Made by a program: the position numbers and the translations under genes
Shown here: positions 44,701 to 54,757 of the stretch, piece after piece
How the letters are laid out: each line of letters opens with the position of its first letter
Numbering within the stretch: position 1 is the first letter of the stretch
DNA from: Macrosoma leucophasiata
Taxonomy: Eukaryota; Arthropoda; Insecta; Lepidoptera; Hedylidae
Direction of reading: 5' to 3'
Length of the DNA stretch: 64,000 nt
Assembly (NCBI GenBank): GCA_036365455.1
Contig: JAWQUS010000032.1
Coordinates: forward strand, 14,206,001 to 14,270,000
Notes under the pieces: generated by a model
Told to the model about the DNA's origin: nothing
What the model saw: the letters and a program-made list of their open reading frames with translations, nothing else
Database searches by the model: none

Positions 44701-46997
44701 GACGTATTGATAAAGATTGATTTTTTTTTAATACGCTTACACTCTCAGCCCCACAGTAGGTGACACATAAACCTGTTTCGTGGGTGCCGTTGTACACATA
44801 CAACACAAATACCCAGACCCGAAACAAATATCTGTAGGCCAATACATCTATTTGTCCCGGTGCGGGGTCGAACCCGCGACCCTTCCAATCAAACGGTCAT
44901 CTCACACCGCTGGAAAACCGGGTCGTCTTATTTTTATATATTTGATTGATTAGATATACTCTTTTAGTTTAGTTTAATATTTTGTTTTTTATATTTTTAT
45001 ATAACTGCCTCAGTAGCCTAGTGGTAGCAGGTTACTAACTACTACTACGCTGGAGATCCTGGGTTCGTTGTCCGGGTTGGTGGCTATCAGAGTTAAAATC
45101 CTTTATCTCTGGTTCTATTTTCTGGGATTTTTCCATTTTCTGGAAGTTTCCTAGTACCTCGGAGTTTGTTAATGTGCCCAGAGATGGCAACAAACTCGCC
45201 TTCTGTCACATGGGCCATAACGTCACAGGCGAATCGTGGGTGTTTGCATGTATGCTTGAATGGGTACATATACCTCTGGGATTACAGAAGTAAAGTTACG
45301 TTACGATCTCGTCCATTGCAAAAGAGTAAAGTCTCACCCAAGGCCTTCTTCCCTGATGAACATCTCGTGGTATGGGAACTGTCGGTGGAGGTCCTTCTTG
45401 ATGTCGTCCATGCATTTGGGGTCGCCGGGCGCTCGCAATAGTTCTTCGTATTCGTTGGGGTGCTTCTCCAGCAATAGCTGGCCACCGCATAGGTAAAGCC
45501 AGGCTTTAGGTCTAACTGACGCGGGTATGCCTGTGAAAAGTTTAAACATTTGTTAAATGGATAATCAGTTGTGAAAATAAATAATATTTAAGTCCAAACG
45601 ATATTCTCTGAAGTATAGTAAATTCTTAGTTATCTAATTCACAAGTTGAAAATCGTGAAATACATATAGAGATAACTTAGCTGTACACTGCGCGCGTTAG
45701 CTACACCACCAACTAAAAATGACAGTGGCGCCATCTGTCGAATTTGCCAACTCAGAAACCTTTACTAAAGATCATCACATGATCAAATGCGTAGTTTACG
45801 ATTCTAAAAAGGACATATAGACAAACATTATTTTTTTATATATAAGAAGAAGATAATCGAAAAAAAACGAGTGATACCTCATTTGATTTTTCTAGACATC
45901 ATTCGAATGAGATATCGCACGTATATTAACGACCGTTATCTCCATATTTCCCATTATCAACTTGAACTGAACTAGACTATAGTGAGCCCTCAGAGCAATA
46001 TCACACGACTAATCCTTCCTCCACAATCTACCTTCTACCACAATCACCCAATAGGGCTTTTTTCAGAGGCTATACATACGAAAAGAAGAAGAGCAAACTG
46101 TAGAATGAGAAGTTCCCAAAACGCATATAACGTTAGCGTCGAGTGGTTTCAAAATGAGTAAACGTAAATAGATTTGTCAATTTACACAGGTTGTATTTGT
46201 TTATTTAGGGTCTATAGAGAGTTATCTCTTTCCCTCCACACATATGTGACGTTTGTCGACCATTTTGATCGAGGCTTTACCAATACCGGACTATCAGTGC
46301 TTACGTAGGCAGTGTGCAGCAGAGATAACGCTCTACGAAGTAAAAACTAGCCGATCGTCTCTTTCGTAGGCTCGATGCTAATATTAAATGTTGAGTACTG
46401 TAAATTAAATTATGATCTCATCGAAGATCCTTTAATACTGCCAAAACGACTAGACAGTTACCTGCTACAATAAGGACACATTTTTTCAGCTGAGTTTAAA
46501 AGCCTTAAGGCTACTGTTCAACCATACTATTGATGATATGAATATGAAGAACCATCCATGTAGCGTCCATCGCTGAATATGGTAGTGTTAAACGGACGTG
46601 CAAACAATCATGTCGTAAATGGAACGATATAAATATAATCCTTTTAAGGAACTGTTCTGATTCAGAGCTCAAAAAATAACATAAATTATCACTTGTTTTA
46701 TAGACTCGAAACTCATTTTACAGCCGGTGGTTGAATCAAAGATTTTCTAAGAATGTTAATATAACAAAATTAAATGGTGAACTGCCTTATACATAAAATA
46801 AATCGCTCTAGGGCGTAGACTTCTGGTTTTTTTTGTACCTAGATGTCTATGACCAGAAATGGGCTACATGACTACCTTTTCGACACCTCTCGCGTACTTT
46901 CTTGTAGTTTTTGCTCATGAATGCCTCCCAGTTGTTGAGCATGCGCAGCCATTTCTGCTCTCGCTTCAGGATCGTACTTGGCGATAGAGTCCTTTTT
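41550..46997 (-). CDS. TBC1D10/EPI64-like Rab GTPase-activating protein (5 exons, partial)
   Basis: A TBC-domain protein stimulating GTP hydrolysis by Rab GTPases in membrane traffic. The exons in coding order, all in phase, are 46997-46876, 45530-45338, 43546-43363, 42727-42533 and 41782-41550 (927 nt). They read [40 protein letters not shown], then IKKDLHRQF containing the IxxDxxR arginine finger, [20 protein letters not shown] containing the YxQ glutamine finger, [20 protein letters not shown], and [12 protein letters not shown]. This order and wording match the TBC1D10 subfamily; Drosophila whacked belongs to it. The N-terminal exon(s) and the tail after MPNR were not found. Decayed copies of two exons lie within the introns. 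The subfamily is firm; the Rab substrate is unknown. Confidence 0.9.
41925..42104 (-). mobile_element. SINE-A, diverged
   Basis: ACACAAGCATGCAGTTCATA, CCAGATGCGTTGCCATCCCT and CCGGAACACGATAGTG in reverse-strand order, with an internal rearrangement. Confidence 0.6.
42105..42365 (-). pseudogene. Decayed duplicate of TBC exon 42533-42727 and its flanking intron
   Basis: About 350 bp from its parent and homologous from the donor-side intron into the exon. The coding part keeps RRIAP.VQRHLA.HRVE and [15 protein letters not shown]. The Trp codon of the EW motif is TGA. The first ~30 bp of the exon and the acceptor are missing, although a GTAAGA donor remains at 42177. It is not usable as an alternative exon as it stands. 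Confidence 0.85.
42533..42727 (-). CDS. TBC1D10-like exon with EW motif
   Basis: Acceptor AATATCTAAG. Encodes [20 protein letters not shown] through [20 protein letters not shown] and [11 protein letters not shown]. The donor is CAAG/GTGAGA, in phase 0. A decayed copy is at 42105-42365. Confidence 0.92.
43091..43345 (-). pseudogene. Decayed duplicate of TBC exon 43363-43546, with inverted acceptor segment
   Basis: ACTCACATCCAAACCAGGGT at 43094 copies the parent's donor region. CCCCACTTTGGGGCTCAG and TACCGAGAATAAACC, then ATGAAGACAGGG, copy its 5' end and acceptor, where the CAG is lost. The middle is degraded. Next to it, 43270-43306 is mirrored at 43311-43341 (GAGAATAAACCTTATTGG and complement), forming an inverted repeat. 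Confidence 0.7.
43363..43546 (-). CDS. TBC1D10-like exon with YxQ finger
   Basis: Acceptor TTCATTTCAG. Encodes [20 protein letters not shown] and [20 protein letters not shown], then [20 protein letters not shown]. The donor is GGAG/GTGAGT, in phase 0. Confidence 0.92.
43600..44734. other. TBC gene intron, unassigned
   Basis: No recognised exon or repeat. An open frame near 43777-43974 is Lys/Asn-rich with no family features and is treated as chance. Confidence 0.4.
44735..44935 (-). mobile_element. SINE-C, tRNA-derived
   Basis: Reverse strand. GGTGCGGGGTCGAACCCGCG is the complement of a B-box (GGTTCGACCCC). It is preceded by GGGTGCCGTTGTACACATAC, ACCCAGACCCGAAACAAATA and TCTGTAGGCC. Fragments are at 14500 and 27470. 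Confidence 0.75.
45005..45305 (+). mobile_element. SINE-B close to a TBC exon donor
   Basis: CTCAGTAGCCTAGTGGTAGC, a degraded B-box (GGGTTCGTTGTCCGGG), then CAGTACCTCGGAGTTTG, GTCACATGGGCC and ACCTCTGGGATTACAG. It ends about 33 bp from the 5' splice site of the exon at 45338-45530. Confidence 0.78.
45338..45530 (-). CDS. TBC1D10-like exon with IxxDxxR finger
   Basis: Acceptor CTTTTCACAG. Encodes [16 protein letters not shown] through [19 protein letters not shown] and REEGL. The donor TTGG/GTGAGA lies about 33 bp from the tail of a SINE-B. Confidence 0.92.
45531..46875. other. TBC gene intron with repeat T
   Basis: Mostly unassigned. The part at 46220-46380 matches 50185-50671 outside its MITE and provides an empty target site. 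Confidence 0.5.
46220..46380 (+). repeat. Repeat T, unfilled copy
   Basis: GTCGACCATTTTGATC, GCACTATCAGTGCTTACGTA-like sequence (CTATCAGTGCTTACGTAGGC) and AGTGTGCAGCAGAGATAACG, then CGATCGTCTCTTTC, align with 50225-50271 joined to 50594-50670, without the intervening MITE. Confidence 0.75.
46876..46997 (-). CDS. TBC1D10-like exon (pre-TBC helix)
   Basis: Acceptor TTTGCAG. Encodes [20 protein letters not shown] and [20 protein letters not shown]. The donor is AAAAG/GTAGTC, in phase 1. The codon is completed as Gly of the GIP motif in the next exon. Confidence 0.88.
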
Positions 46998-47000
46998 CTG

Positions 47001-47590
47001 CAAACGAAATATTAAAAATATTAGAAATTAATAATAAGAAATTATGTTTTGGAGGATATTATTTCATTCACTCAGTCTTTTTGGAGGATAATGGATATTC
47101 TTAAATGAACTTTTATTATTAATCTCTCGCCAGCAAGTGGTCTATTTTGAAACGGTCCTTTAAAAAGCTTGCGCATGAGGAAAATATTTATGTTGTTCCT
47201 ATACTTTTTAAAAATACAATTAAAAAAAAACTATTTAATTTCCCTATTAGAATTACGATTGTGTGGTTTTACCTGCAAGGAGTTGCAAGGAATGTAGCAG
47301 ATGTGAGTTGAACTGCTATATTCCAGTATTAATAAAGCATGACGTCCTATAGATGCGATAGGCTTCCTATTCATGGGCAATATTATCAAAGTTTCATAAT
47401 ATGAGCCAAGTTGGATGTGAACCGACGCCGCTGCGTTCTGGCTCCAATCCAAGAAAAAGTGCAAAAACAAACAGATACGGCCTACATTGGAAACTTATCA
47501 ATTCATCGAGAGTCACATCTCGATAGTGCAACTTTGTTTGGGTGTTTTTATGCAGTTTATATTGGCCCATAAACTACCTTGGTGATTTGT
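47001..47590. other. Unassigned stretch upstream of the first TBC exon found
   Basis: No exon with TBC1D10 N-terminal features was recognised on the minus strand here, and no clear repeat. Confidence 0.4.
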
Positions 47591-47680
47591 TCATCATAAC
47601 TCTGGAAAGAAGTCCACGGCTGGACAAAGCCTGCTCTAAAGACGCCCACAATAATGTTGTGCGTCATTAGGGGAGAATAT
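47591..47680 (+). repeat. Repeat R fragment
   Basis: CATCATAACTCTGG, AGTCCACGGCTGGACAAAGC and CTGCTCTAAAGACGCCCACA match the 5' part of repeat R. Confidence 0.55.
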
Positions 47681-47767
47681 GCCATTCACGCCTGTATTTT
47701 CTAACTAGGGAATCGGCACCATCATGACTTAGAAACCGGTTAAGTGGTGTTGGGATGGGAAACGCGT

Positions 47768-48548
47768 AATATAGGATTCCGTACCCAAATGGTAAAAATC
47801 CTATTACTAAGACTCCGATGTCCGTATCTCTGTATGTCTGTCTATCACCAGACTGTAACTTATTGCCATGTACAACATGTAACGGGAATAATGCACACTA
47901 TCTAACACCTCAATTAGAAAATCAAGTTAAAATAATAATACATGAACTGAAATAACATGTTTATCTATTTAATACTTTTTATTTAAGAAATAAGTTGTCC
48001 TCAATTTGTACGAACAGTATGCACACCCTATGCATACTTACCCTACCTCTACCTACGGCTACACATAAAACACGAACCGAAAAAAAGTGATGTAGCGTAA
48101 CTTGCGTACCTTTATTTAGCACTCGCTAGTAATAAGATTGATTTTTATTTTCAACTTTTTTATTTCTTAAATTATTATTTATTTATAACGAGTTCTAATA
48201 AACTTGTTGAAACTAGCATTTTATTTTGGATAGACGTTAGTCTCATTTTCGTTTGTATTGACTGTTCACCAAATGGGTGACCATAATTTCCTTAATTTTA
48301 ATTAACTTTGGGACAAAATATTACCGACAAAATATTACCTACATCAAAAATGTCTGAAATCGATTCAGTTATCGAATCTGAACATATTAGTTTCGGGTTG
48401 TACATTCAATCCTGTTACACGTTGTATATTCATGTAAGTTCCAGTCTTATACTATTTATTAAGAGTCTCTACACTAAGCTGCGGACAGACAGACGGCCAT
48501 GGCGAATCTATAAGGGTTTCTTGTACCCTACGGAACCACAAAAAGTGT
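47768..48548 (+). mobile_element. Repeat Y, about 0.78 kb
   Basis: TAGGATTCCGTACCCAAATG, CTATTACTAAGACTCCGATG, TGTCTGTCTATCACCAG at the left. GCGGACAGACAGACGGCCAT, TATAAGGGTTTCTTG and CCCTACGGAACC at the right. It is the same family as 18722-19957. The interior is AT-rich and non-coding. Confidence 0.7.
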
Positions 48549-48758
48549 GTAAAGCTACTCTCTATTACGAGGAACTGGAATAAAACACATAATACTGATA
48601 ATAATTAGGTGGCGATTAGTGCGTACACAACGATGTGAAACATTAATTTGCATGCATGCATTATTGCATGTCTACATTTACCCTTTCGAGGAATAACAAG
48701 CGTGTTGTTATGTTTATATTCATTATGTTAGACTACGTAACTGTTAGCCGCGTCATCG

Positions 48759-48887
48759 TCATTACACCCGAAAGATGTCCACTGCTGGACTAAAGCCTCC
48801 TCATAAGGGGGATATGCCATAATCGCCACGCTTGGCATGATGATTGGTGATCGCAGTGGTGGTACTTTTATCGCTCTGTCGCCCATT
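48759..48887 (-). repeat. Repeat R fragment (left)
   Basis: CCCGAAAGATGTCCACTGCT, AAGGGGGATATGCCATAATC and GCCACGCTTGGCATGATGAT. This is the reverse of 62190-62436. Confidence 0.7.
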
Positions 48888-48888
48888 T

Positions 48889-49169
48889 TTTTATGTAATG
48901 TAATTGGCAAACAAGCATGCAGTTCACATTGATGTTAAGTGATGACTGCAGCCTATAGATACCCACACAAAGACCAAGGTCATAATGCAGATGCGTTACC
49001 ACTCCTTAGCCCTAAGGTGGTATGCTTCTGTGCCGGAAATTACAGAGCCATACATTACCACCTGACTCGAACGCGATAGTGCTGAACACTACCATTTAGC
49101 GGCAAGTATATTAGGTAATGCGGTGGTGCCTAAGCCCGCGAGCTCCTTCACTGGAGCTCTACCACCAGT
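48889..49169 (-). mobile_element. SINE-A between two repeat R fragments
   Basis: T-run, TTGGCAAACAAGCATGCAGT, through to GGAGCTCTACCACCAGTA. The repeat R stretch CGCTTGGCATGATGAT occurs on both sides but has diverged, so the flanks are two R fragments rather than one split copy. Confidence 0.88.
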
Positions 49170-49180
49170 AGGTACCTACG

Positions 49181-49378
49181 CTTGGCATGATGATGGGTGA
49201 GCGCAGTGGCGATAGTTTTATCGCAGGACGCTGCGATTTTGCTCTTGCCCGCATATTGGAATGGTTTGATCACCATTGTTCGTTTGACTGTCTGCAAGTA
49301 GAAGAATTCTCTTCCAGTAGAAGAAAATTCTTACGCTAGTGGGCGGTGGGGTCGCCACGATCCGACGCCAGCACCATT
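49181..49378 (-). repeat. Repeat R fragment (right)
   Basis: CGCTTGGCATGATGATGGGT, GGTTTGATCACCATTGTTCG, GAATTCTCTTCCAGTAGAAG and GCTAGTGGGCGGTGGGGTCG match the reverse of 17160-17386. Confidence 0.72.
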
Positions 49379-49401
49379 GTTAGCCTAATACGTATAATAA
49401 A

Positions 49402-49596
49402 TCCCTACTAATATTATAAATGCAAAAGTAACTCTGTCTGGCTGTCCGTCTGTCTTTCTGTTACCTTTTCACGTCTAAACGACTAAACCGATTTTAATGA
49501 AATTTGGTACAGAGATAGAACTGACTTTGAGAAAGAACATAGGCTACTTATTTATAAAACGACATCCACGCGGGCGAAACCGCGGGCAACAGCTAG
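49402..49596 (+). mobile_element. Short non-autonomous Helitron
   Basis: Begins TCCCTACTAATATTATAAAT after host A. It contains GTCTGGCTGTCCGTCTGTC, AACCGATTTTAATGAAATTT and GGTACAGAGATAG. It ends in the hairpin GCGGGCGAAACCGCGGGCAA and CTAG before host T. It has the terminal structure of lepidopteran Helitrons and no Rep/helicase. Confidence 0.85.
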
Positions 49597-49942
49597 TAAA
49601 TAATAATGGCAAGCCATTATACGTCCCACTGCTAGGTACGAGTTTTTGGGGGAAGACCTAGAGCTGACTCTACCACGCTGCTCCAATGCGGGTCGGTGGA
49701 AATACAGGTTAGTGGCCAACCCGCTGTCGGATGTTTTCAAACCGCCGTAAAGCTTGCGGCAAGGTTTAACGACTGCTATCTATCGATAGCAACCGGGTCC
49801 GACGGCTTAACGTGCCCTCCGAAGCACGGAAACGCGCATTTTAATTTGCCACTAGCGGTCACCCATCACACACCCGACCGCGCCTGTATCGCTGAACCGA
49901 GTAGATTGCTTACGATCTACACCAGCCGCTGGGTAATGCGCG
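49597..49942 (-). mobile_element. 5S-rRNA-like SINE, reverse copy
   Basis: AATAATGGCAAGCCATTATA tail, CTGTCGGATGTTTTCAAACC, GCTATCTATCGATAGCAACC, GCGGTCACCCATCAC and GAACCGAGTAGATTGC are the reverse of 36707-37063. It abuts the Helitron end. It is more diverged, with a 5S-like core still visible. Confidence 0.82.
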
Positions 49943-50184
49943 CTTCATTCAATACGTAGTTATTTAGTTCGAATTCAATATGAGGATACAAAATCCTGTG
50001 TGCAAACTATCGATTTATCAAAAGCAAAGTTAGATAACAAGATAGTGCAACTAGGTTGATGATTCCGCTGTAAAAAATCGCAGTTCTAATCTATATATCG
50101 CTATTTTTATCGCCTTGTGCATACTTCCATGTTGCAGTCCACAGCCACACCAAAAAAGATTGCACATTCACTTTAGTCAAGAGA

Positions 50185-50671
50185 TTTCTGTTATCTCTTT
50201 CGCACACTACCTGATGTTGTACGATGTTTATCGACCATTTTGATCAAATTTTGACTAATGCCGCACTATCAGCGCTTACCATAGAGCAATGCGGACCACC
50301 GGCCGCGGCGGCGGACCGGAGGGGAGTAGCCATAGCGTTTATTACCGATGCAAAATAGTCTGTAATTCTTAAGCGGGGAGAAATGCGTGTGCCACACACA
50401 CTACAAAAATCGTTTATTACTACGAAACTCACACCTTGACTTTAGCAAAATACATAAAGAATTTCACGCACACATTTAAACTTCTAGGCGACATGCTTAG
50501 GCCCAATTGGGCTTGTAATTTGACAGAGTGGAAAGTCAGCATATGGCTACTCCCGTCCGGTCCGCCGCGGCCGGTGGCCCGTGTTGCTCTATGGCGCTTA
50601 CATAGGCAGTGTGCAACAGAAATAACGCTCTACTAAGTTGAAACTAGACGATTGTCTCTTTCCTAAGCAAT
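50185..50671 (+). repeat. Repeat T, interrupted by MITE M
   Basis: The left part (ATCGACCATTTTGATCAAAT) and the right part (CATAGGCAGTGTGCAACAGA, ATAACGCTCTACTAAG) are contiguous in the copy at 46220-46380. The MITE at 50280-50593 splits them. Confidence 0.75.
50280..50593 (+). mobile_element. MITE M copy 3, intact ends and target duplication
   Basis: CATAGAGC at the left, GCTCTATG at the right, and the 8-bp direct repeat GCGCTTAC at 50272-50279 and 50594-50601. Long GC-rich inverted repeats (GGACCACCGGCCGCGG and CCGCGGCCGGTGGCCCG) follow. It is 314 bp and non-coding. The 8-bp duplication points to hAT or a related superfamily. Confidence 0.9.
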
Positions 50672-50915
50672 CACACTTATATTATAATTAATGTGAAAGT
50701 TTCTTTGTTTGGATGTTTGTCCGTCAATCACGCCGAAACTAGAGAACGGATTTTGATCAATTTTGTTATACAGATAGGGTATTAGCTGACTTAGATTATA
50801 GAATTATAGGATACCATGAGATTAGATTATGGGATGCCATGGGATGATGTGATGAGTTCCCAAAGGTTACGCGAAAAGCGACATACACGCGGGCGGAGCC
50901 GCGGGCAACAGCTAG
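50672..50915 (+). mobile_element. Short non-autonomous Helitron
   Basis: Starts TCACACTTATATTATAAT after host A. It contains GTTTGGATGTTTGTCCGTCA and ACGGATTTTGATCAATTTTG. It ends GCGGGCGGAGCCGCGGGCAA plus CTAG before host T. An internal TGGGATG-type repetition is present. Confidence 0.83.
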
Positions 50916-51204
50916 TAGGTATGCAATATTTCCTGCTGGGTAGGGTACTGGGTACCTGCATTGACATCCCAAAACCCTGAAATAAAATATCACAAAATAT
51001 ACTTTCTGACCACTTCGGACCCCAGTGACATTGATAACCAATTTACTATTATTTAATCTATTTGGGCGAGATAGTTCCGTCTTGGTGTCCCTCAACCCTT
51101 GCCACCACTGAAATAAGTTTTATCAACACCGTCTCCTTACTAACGCCTTTATTACTATGGCAGAAGGTCATCTGTTTTAAGTTTTAAAGCGACTTTCACC
51201 GATT

Positions 51205-51490
51205 TTTTTTTAATGTAATGTAAGTGGTAAACAAGCATGCAGTTCACATTGATGTTAAGTGATGACTGCAGCCTATAGACACCCACACAAAGACCAAGGT
51301 CAAAATGCAGATGCGTTACCACTCCTGAGGCCTAAGGTCTTATGCCTCTGTGCCGGAAATTACAGGGCCGTACATTACCACCTGACCGGAACACGATAGT
51401 GTTGAACACTACCATTTAGCGGCAAGCATATTAGGTAATGCGGTGGTGCCTACGCCCGCGAGCTCCGTCACTGGAGCTCTACCACCAGTA
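51205..51490 (-). mobile_element. SINE-A, full-length
   Basis: From a T-run and GTGGTAAACAAGCATGCAGT to GGAGCTCTACCACCAGTAAA. Almost identical to 38262-38556. Confidence 0.9.
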
Positions 51491-52553
51491 AAAGAATATC
51501 CCCGAAGGAGAACCTACTTACGTTAAAAAAATACCCTGATAATGTAGAGTCATCAAAGCTGGAAGACCTTGAAGATTGAAACATTTGTGCAAAAAAGTTT
51601 TCGATTGGTTACCAAAAGATCTTTGATTAATCGAATTCAAAATAGGAAGAGTTCTATGATCGACTGTATGTATGATTTTTTTTATGTATGTACGATGTTA
51701 TTATGTTTACCGATTACTCCGTCAATCGTAGACCGATTTTGAAAAACAAAGGATACAACTTCCGGTTCTGTATTTTGTCAGTTTGGATCATCGGATTTCA
51801 AAGTCAGATTTTCATTTGTAAAAAGTTTTTTCACGTTTACAAATCCTTCTATTCTTAGGTAGGTATACTCACCACAGCAAAAATTACGATTTTTCTAAAC
51901 CTATTTTTTTTCAACACAAAATCATTTCCGCCCATCAGTTCCACTAAGTAGGTAGATACATATATATTATTTATTAGGAAGATGAGTTCTAATTGCTACG
52001 AGACTACGTACGTTTTACCCGTACGTTTTAGTACCTAAGTTAGATAATAAAATATTTGCAAATGAATATATTGAGTGAGATATCTGATATTAATTAGGCA
52101 ACTATCCGATATTTGGGTCTCTCCTCTATTATAAATAAGTACATTAGAAACAGCTACCTAATTGTTAACGCGCAGTTTATAAATACCAAAAAATTCATAA
52201 TTCTCTCGACACTGAAAGTGTCAATTGTATTCTAGTGTACCAAGATCAATTGCACGTCTAGAATACTAAACAAGAACTTCGTTTCACTTTAATAAATTCA
52301 CAAACGCGCACCGACCTCACGATCACCGGCACCTCATTTGTTTTTATTCGCGAAAATAACAGCTTTCACTGGCATTCGTTACATATTATAATTACTTTTT
52401 ACAGTTGCAACTTACATTATTAGCAGAGTACAATTACTTTCATGTGATAAGCCGATTTCAAAAGGATTATAATTTCTTCGGCATCTTTTTGGGTAGATAT
52501 TGGCCGTTCACCTGGATGGACCGTCTTCAACAACTTAACTTGAAAATAAATAA
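51491..52553. other. Unassigned AT-rich stretch
   Basis: No gene recognised. TTACCGATTACTCCGTCAAT with ACCGATTTTGAAAAACAAAG near 51708 looks like a Helitron- or LINE-type remnant, but the ends are missing. Confidence 0.4.
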
Positions 52554-52583
52554 TGGTGGTACAGCTCCAGTGACGGAGTTCGA
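52554..52583 (+). mobile_element. SINE-A 5' fragment
   Basis: GGTGGTACAGCTCCAGTGAC and GGAGTTCGAG match only the first 30 bases of SINE-A. Confidence 0.5.
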
Positions 52584-52617
52584 GTCTTTACAAATCAAAA
52601 CAAAAAATTGATACCTA

Positions 52618-52715
52618 ACAATGTGTGTATATGTATGGATCTTCACGCCACGTCCCTTACGGGGTAGGCAGAGAGTGTGGAGCGCCAGATATCCCGGTCC
52701 TGACATAGGTACCTC
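52618..52715 (+). repeat. Dispersed repeat Z, second copy
   Basis: ATCTTCACGCCACGTCCCTT, ACGGGGTAGGCAGAGAGTGT and GGAGCGCCAGATA match 32600-32770. Confidence 0.62.
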
Positions 52716-53213
52716 CCGTGCTTCTTCTACCTTTATCATTCTCTTCATACATGCATGCCGATTCTTAAGACTTTTAACCCCACCCTCAGACAATACAATT
52801 GTTTTCACCTCAAAATACTATGAATTGAAATCTAAATGTTTGTTGAATGTGATGGATTTTTTTTTAAAGAGCTTTTCTTGTGAATTTCTCTCTCAGCGGA
52901 GTTCTTCTTAGTGGTGACTGCACTTGAAACTGTGCTAAGTGAATAACATGATTTCGATGAGTAAATTTTTCTTATTCTTCTCAAGTAGTTTTTGGGAGAA
53001 AGGCTTTTTTTATGATATTCAGTTAGTTTTTTATCCCTATTTTAATTTGCTCCTTACATTACCTTACATTATGTAAAAGTTATCAATTTTCTGTCTTTAA
53101 GCAGAATCTCTTTAGAAGAAACATCTTTCTTTAATGGTCGTAAAATTGCACTGATTTAAGACGTGTCATGACGCCAATTATTTAAATCTAATACCTTGAA
53201 ACGAGCAATTCTT

Positions 53214-53238
53214 GTATATATATATATATATATATACA
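53214..53238. repeat. (TA)n microsatellite
   Basis: An uninterrupted TA run of about a dozen units framed by CTTG and CACAAG, giving a short palindrome. Confidence 0.8.
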
Positions 53239-53576
53239 CAAGATCTCGGAAACGGATCCAACGATTTTCTTGAAACTTACAGATTAGGGGTTTTTCGGGT
53301 CAAGAAATCGATTTATTTAGGTTCCAGGTCCAAGAAAAGCTCGGTTCCAAGTTAATAATAAATTTTATTCATAACCGACGACTAACGCCATCTATTGATG
53401 AATAGAAGAACCATTAGTCTACTAACGTTAGTCGTATTTTTAGCAAAGAAGAAATGTTTGATTTGAGGTTAGACCAAAAAAATCAATTGTTTTTATTCAT
53501 ATTTCTTCAGTATGCAATTCATACTAAATATAATTTTCAAAAATCGCTACGGAGTGAATCTCGGTCAACCAGGTAC

Positions 53577-53700
53577 TTGATGTTAAGTGATGACTGCAGC
53601 CTATAGACACCCGCACAAAGACCAAGGTCAAAATGCAGATGCGTTATCCCTCCTGAGGCCTAAGATGTTATGCCTCTGTGCCGGAAATTACAGGGCCGTA
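53577..53700 (-). mobile_element. SINE-A, truncated at both ends
   Basis: TTGATGTTAAGTGATGACTG through GCCGGAAATTACAGGGCCGT. Both the T-run side and the 5' end are missing. Confidence 0.8.
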
Positions 53701-54581
53701 ATGTCTAATGTTTTAATTATCTTAAGCAATTATGCGCCGCCGCTTTCAACCGGTTCATAGGTATATCCGAACAATTCCTACATTTTATTGTTACGACAAT
53801 CACATGAAGCAATTTCAGGTTTTCCGAATACAAACGAAATTATTTTCAATGTACAGAATATCCGTGCGCCAGTAGATCGCTGAAAAAGTAATTGGAGAGA
53901 GTCCAAACGGCCTTGACTTTGAACTGTCTGTGTATTTATTGAATGCGATTCGTAAATAGTAAACAGAGACCGGATTAGCGGCGAATTTTATAAGCGCTTT
54001 ATATTTTTATCCTTACGATAGGGTACCTTGCGGCCATATTATCCTCTAGAAAGTCTTACCTAAGGAAAGGGTAACCTAATAATCTATCATAACGTTAGGA
54101 TAGATTTAGCCTTGACTTTAAGGGCTTAGTTTAATCTCTTAGTGATAAGGTTTTTGCTTACCGAAGTTGACTTCATCGCCAGTGCTGGTATCAAACAAAC
54201 TATTACCCATTTGTTAAATTTGTAACGCAATGGGCATAAAATGGGGTACCTATATTTTAACTACGTGTGCCACGCGCCGCCAAGTCCAGAGAAAGCGCTT
54301 TAGCCTATTGCATCGCATGCGATAGGGTTACCCTATCAAAAAGGGTTCTTGTAAGGATAACATAAAATGCACGTTTTAAAAACTTATTAAAAGGGAAACC
54401 CTGTTAAAGGTTTCCGTATGATAGAGTAAGCAAATAGAAAGGTAACCAAATTTTAAGGCGTTTTTAAAGGGTAAAAATATTCTAACCTATCAATTTGCCC
54501 GCTAAAAATAAAAATAGATAGTAAACATAGGACTGATGCCCAAGGTTTAGGTTACCAATGAACTTGGGTGTTGTTATCATC
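53701..54581. other. Unassigned stretch rich in short palindromes
   Basis: No gene seen. The perfect palindromes ATCGCATGCGAT and GATAGGGTTACCCTATC lie together near 54312-54337. Related GGTAACC/GGGTACC motifs recur from 54020 to 54450. It may be part of an unidentified element. Confidence 0.4.
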
Positions 54582-54748
54582 CTGGTGGTAGAGTTGCAAT
54601 GTCGGAGCCCGAGGGCGTAGGTACCCATCGCATTACCTAATCTGTCTGCCGCCAATTTGTTTCGTACTGTCGTCGTCCGGTTATGTGGTTATGTATGGCC
54701 CAGTAACAACTATCACAAAGGCAAAACATATTAGGCCTCAGGGGAGTC
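54582..54748 (+). mobile_element. SINE-A, diverged 5' half
   Basis: CTGGTGGTAGAGTTGCAATG, GAGGGCGTAGGTACC and GCATTACCTAAT, up to TTAGGCCTCAGGGG, where repeat X takes over. Confidence 0.65.
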
Positions 54749-54757
54749 AGGAGCTAT

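Noticed and set aside
48825..49226. SINE-A cleanly nested inside a single repeat R copy
   Set aside because: The R block CGCTTGGCATGATGAT occurs on both sides in diverged form, so the flanks overlap and derive from two R fragments.
49696..49959. Open frame of 87 codons
   Set aside because: It runs antisense through the 5S-rRNA-like SINE and has no protein features.
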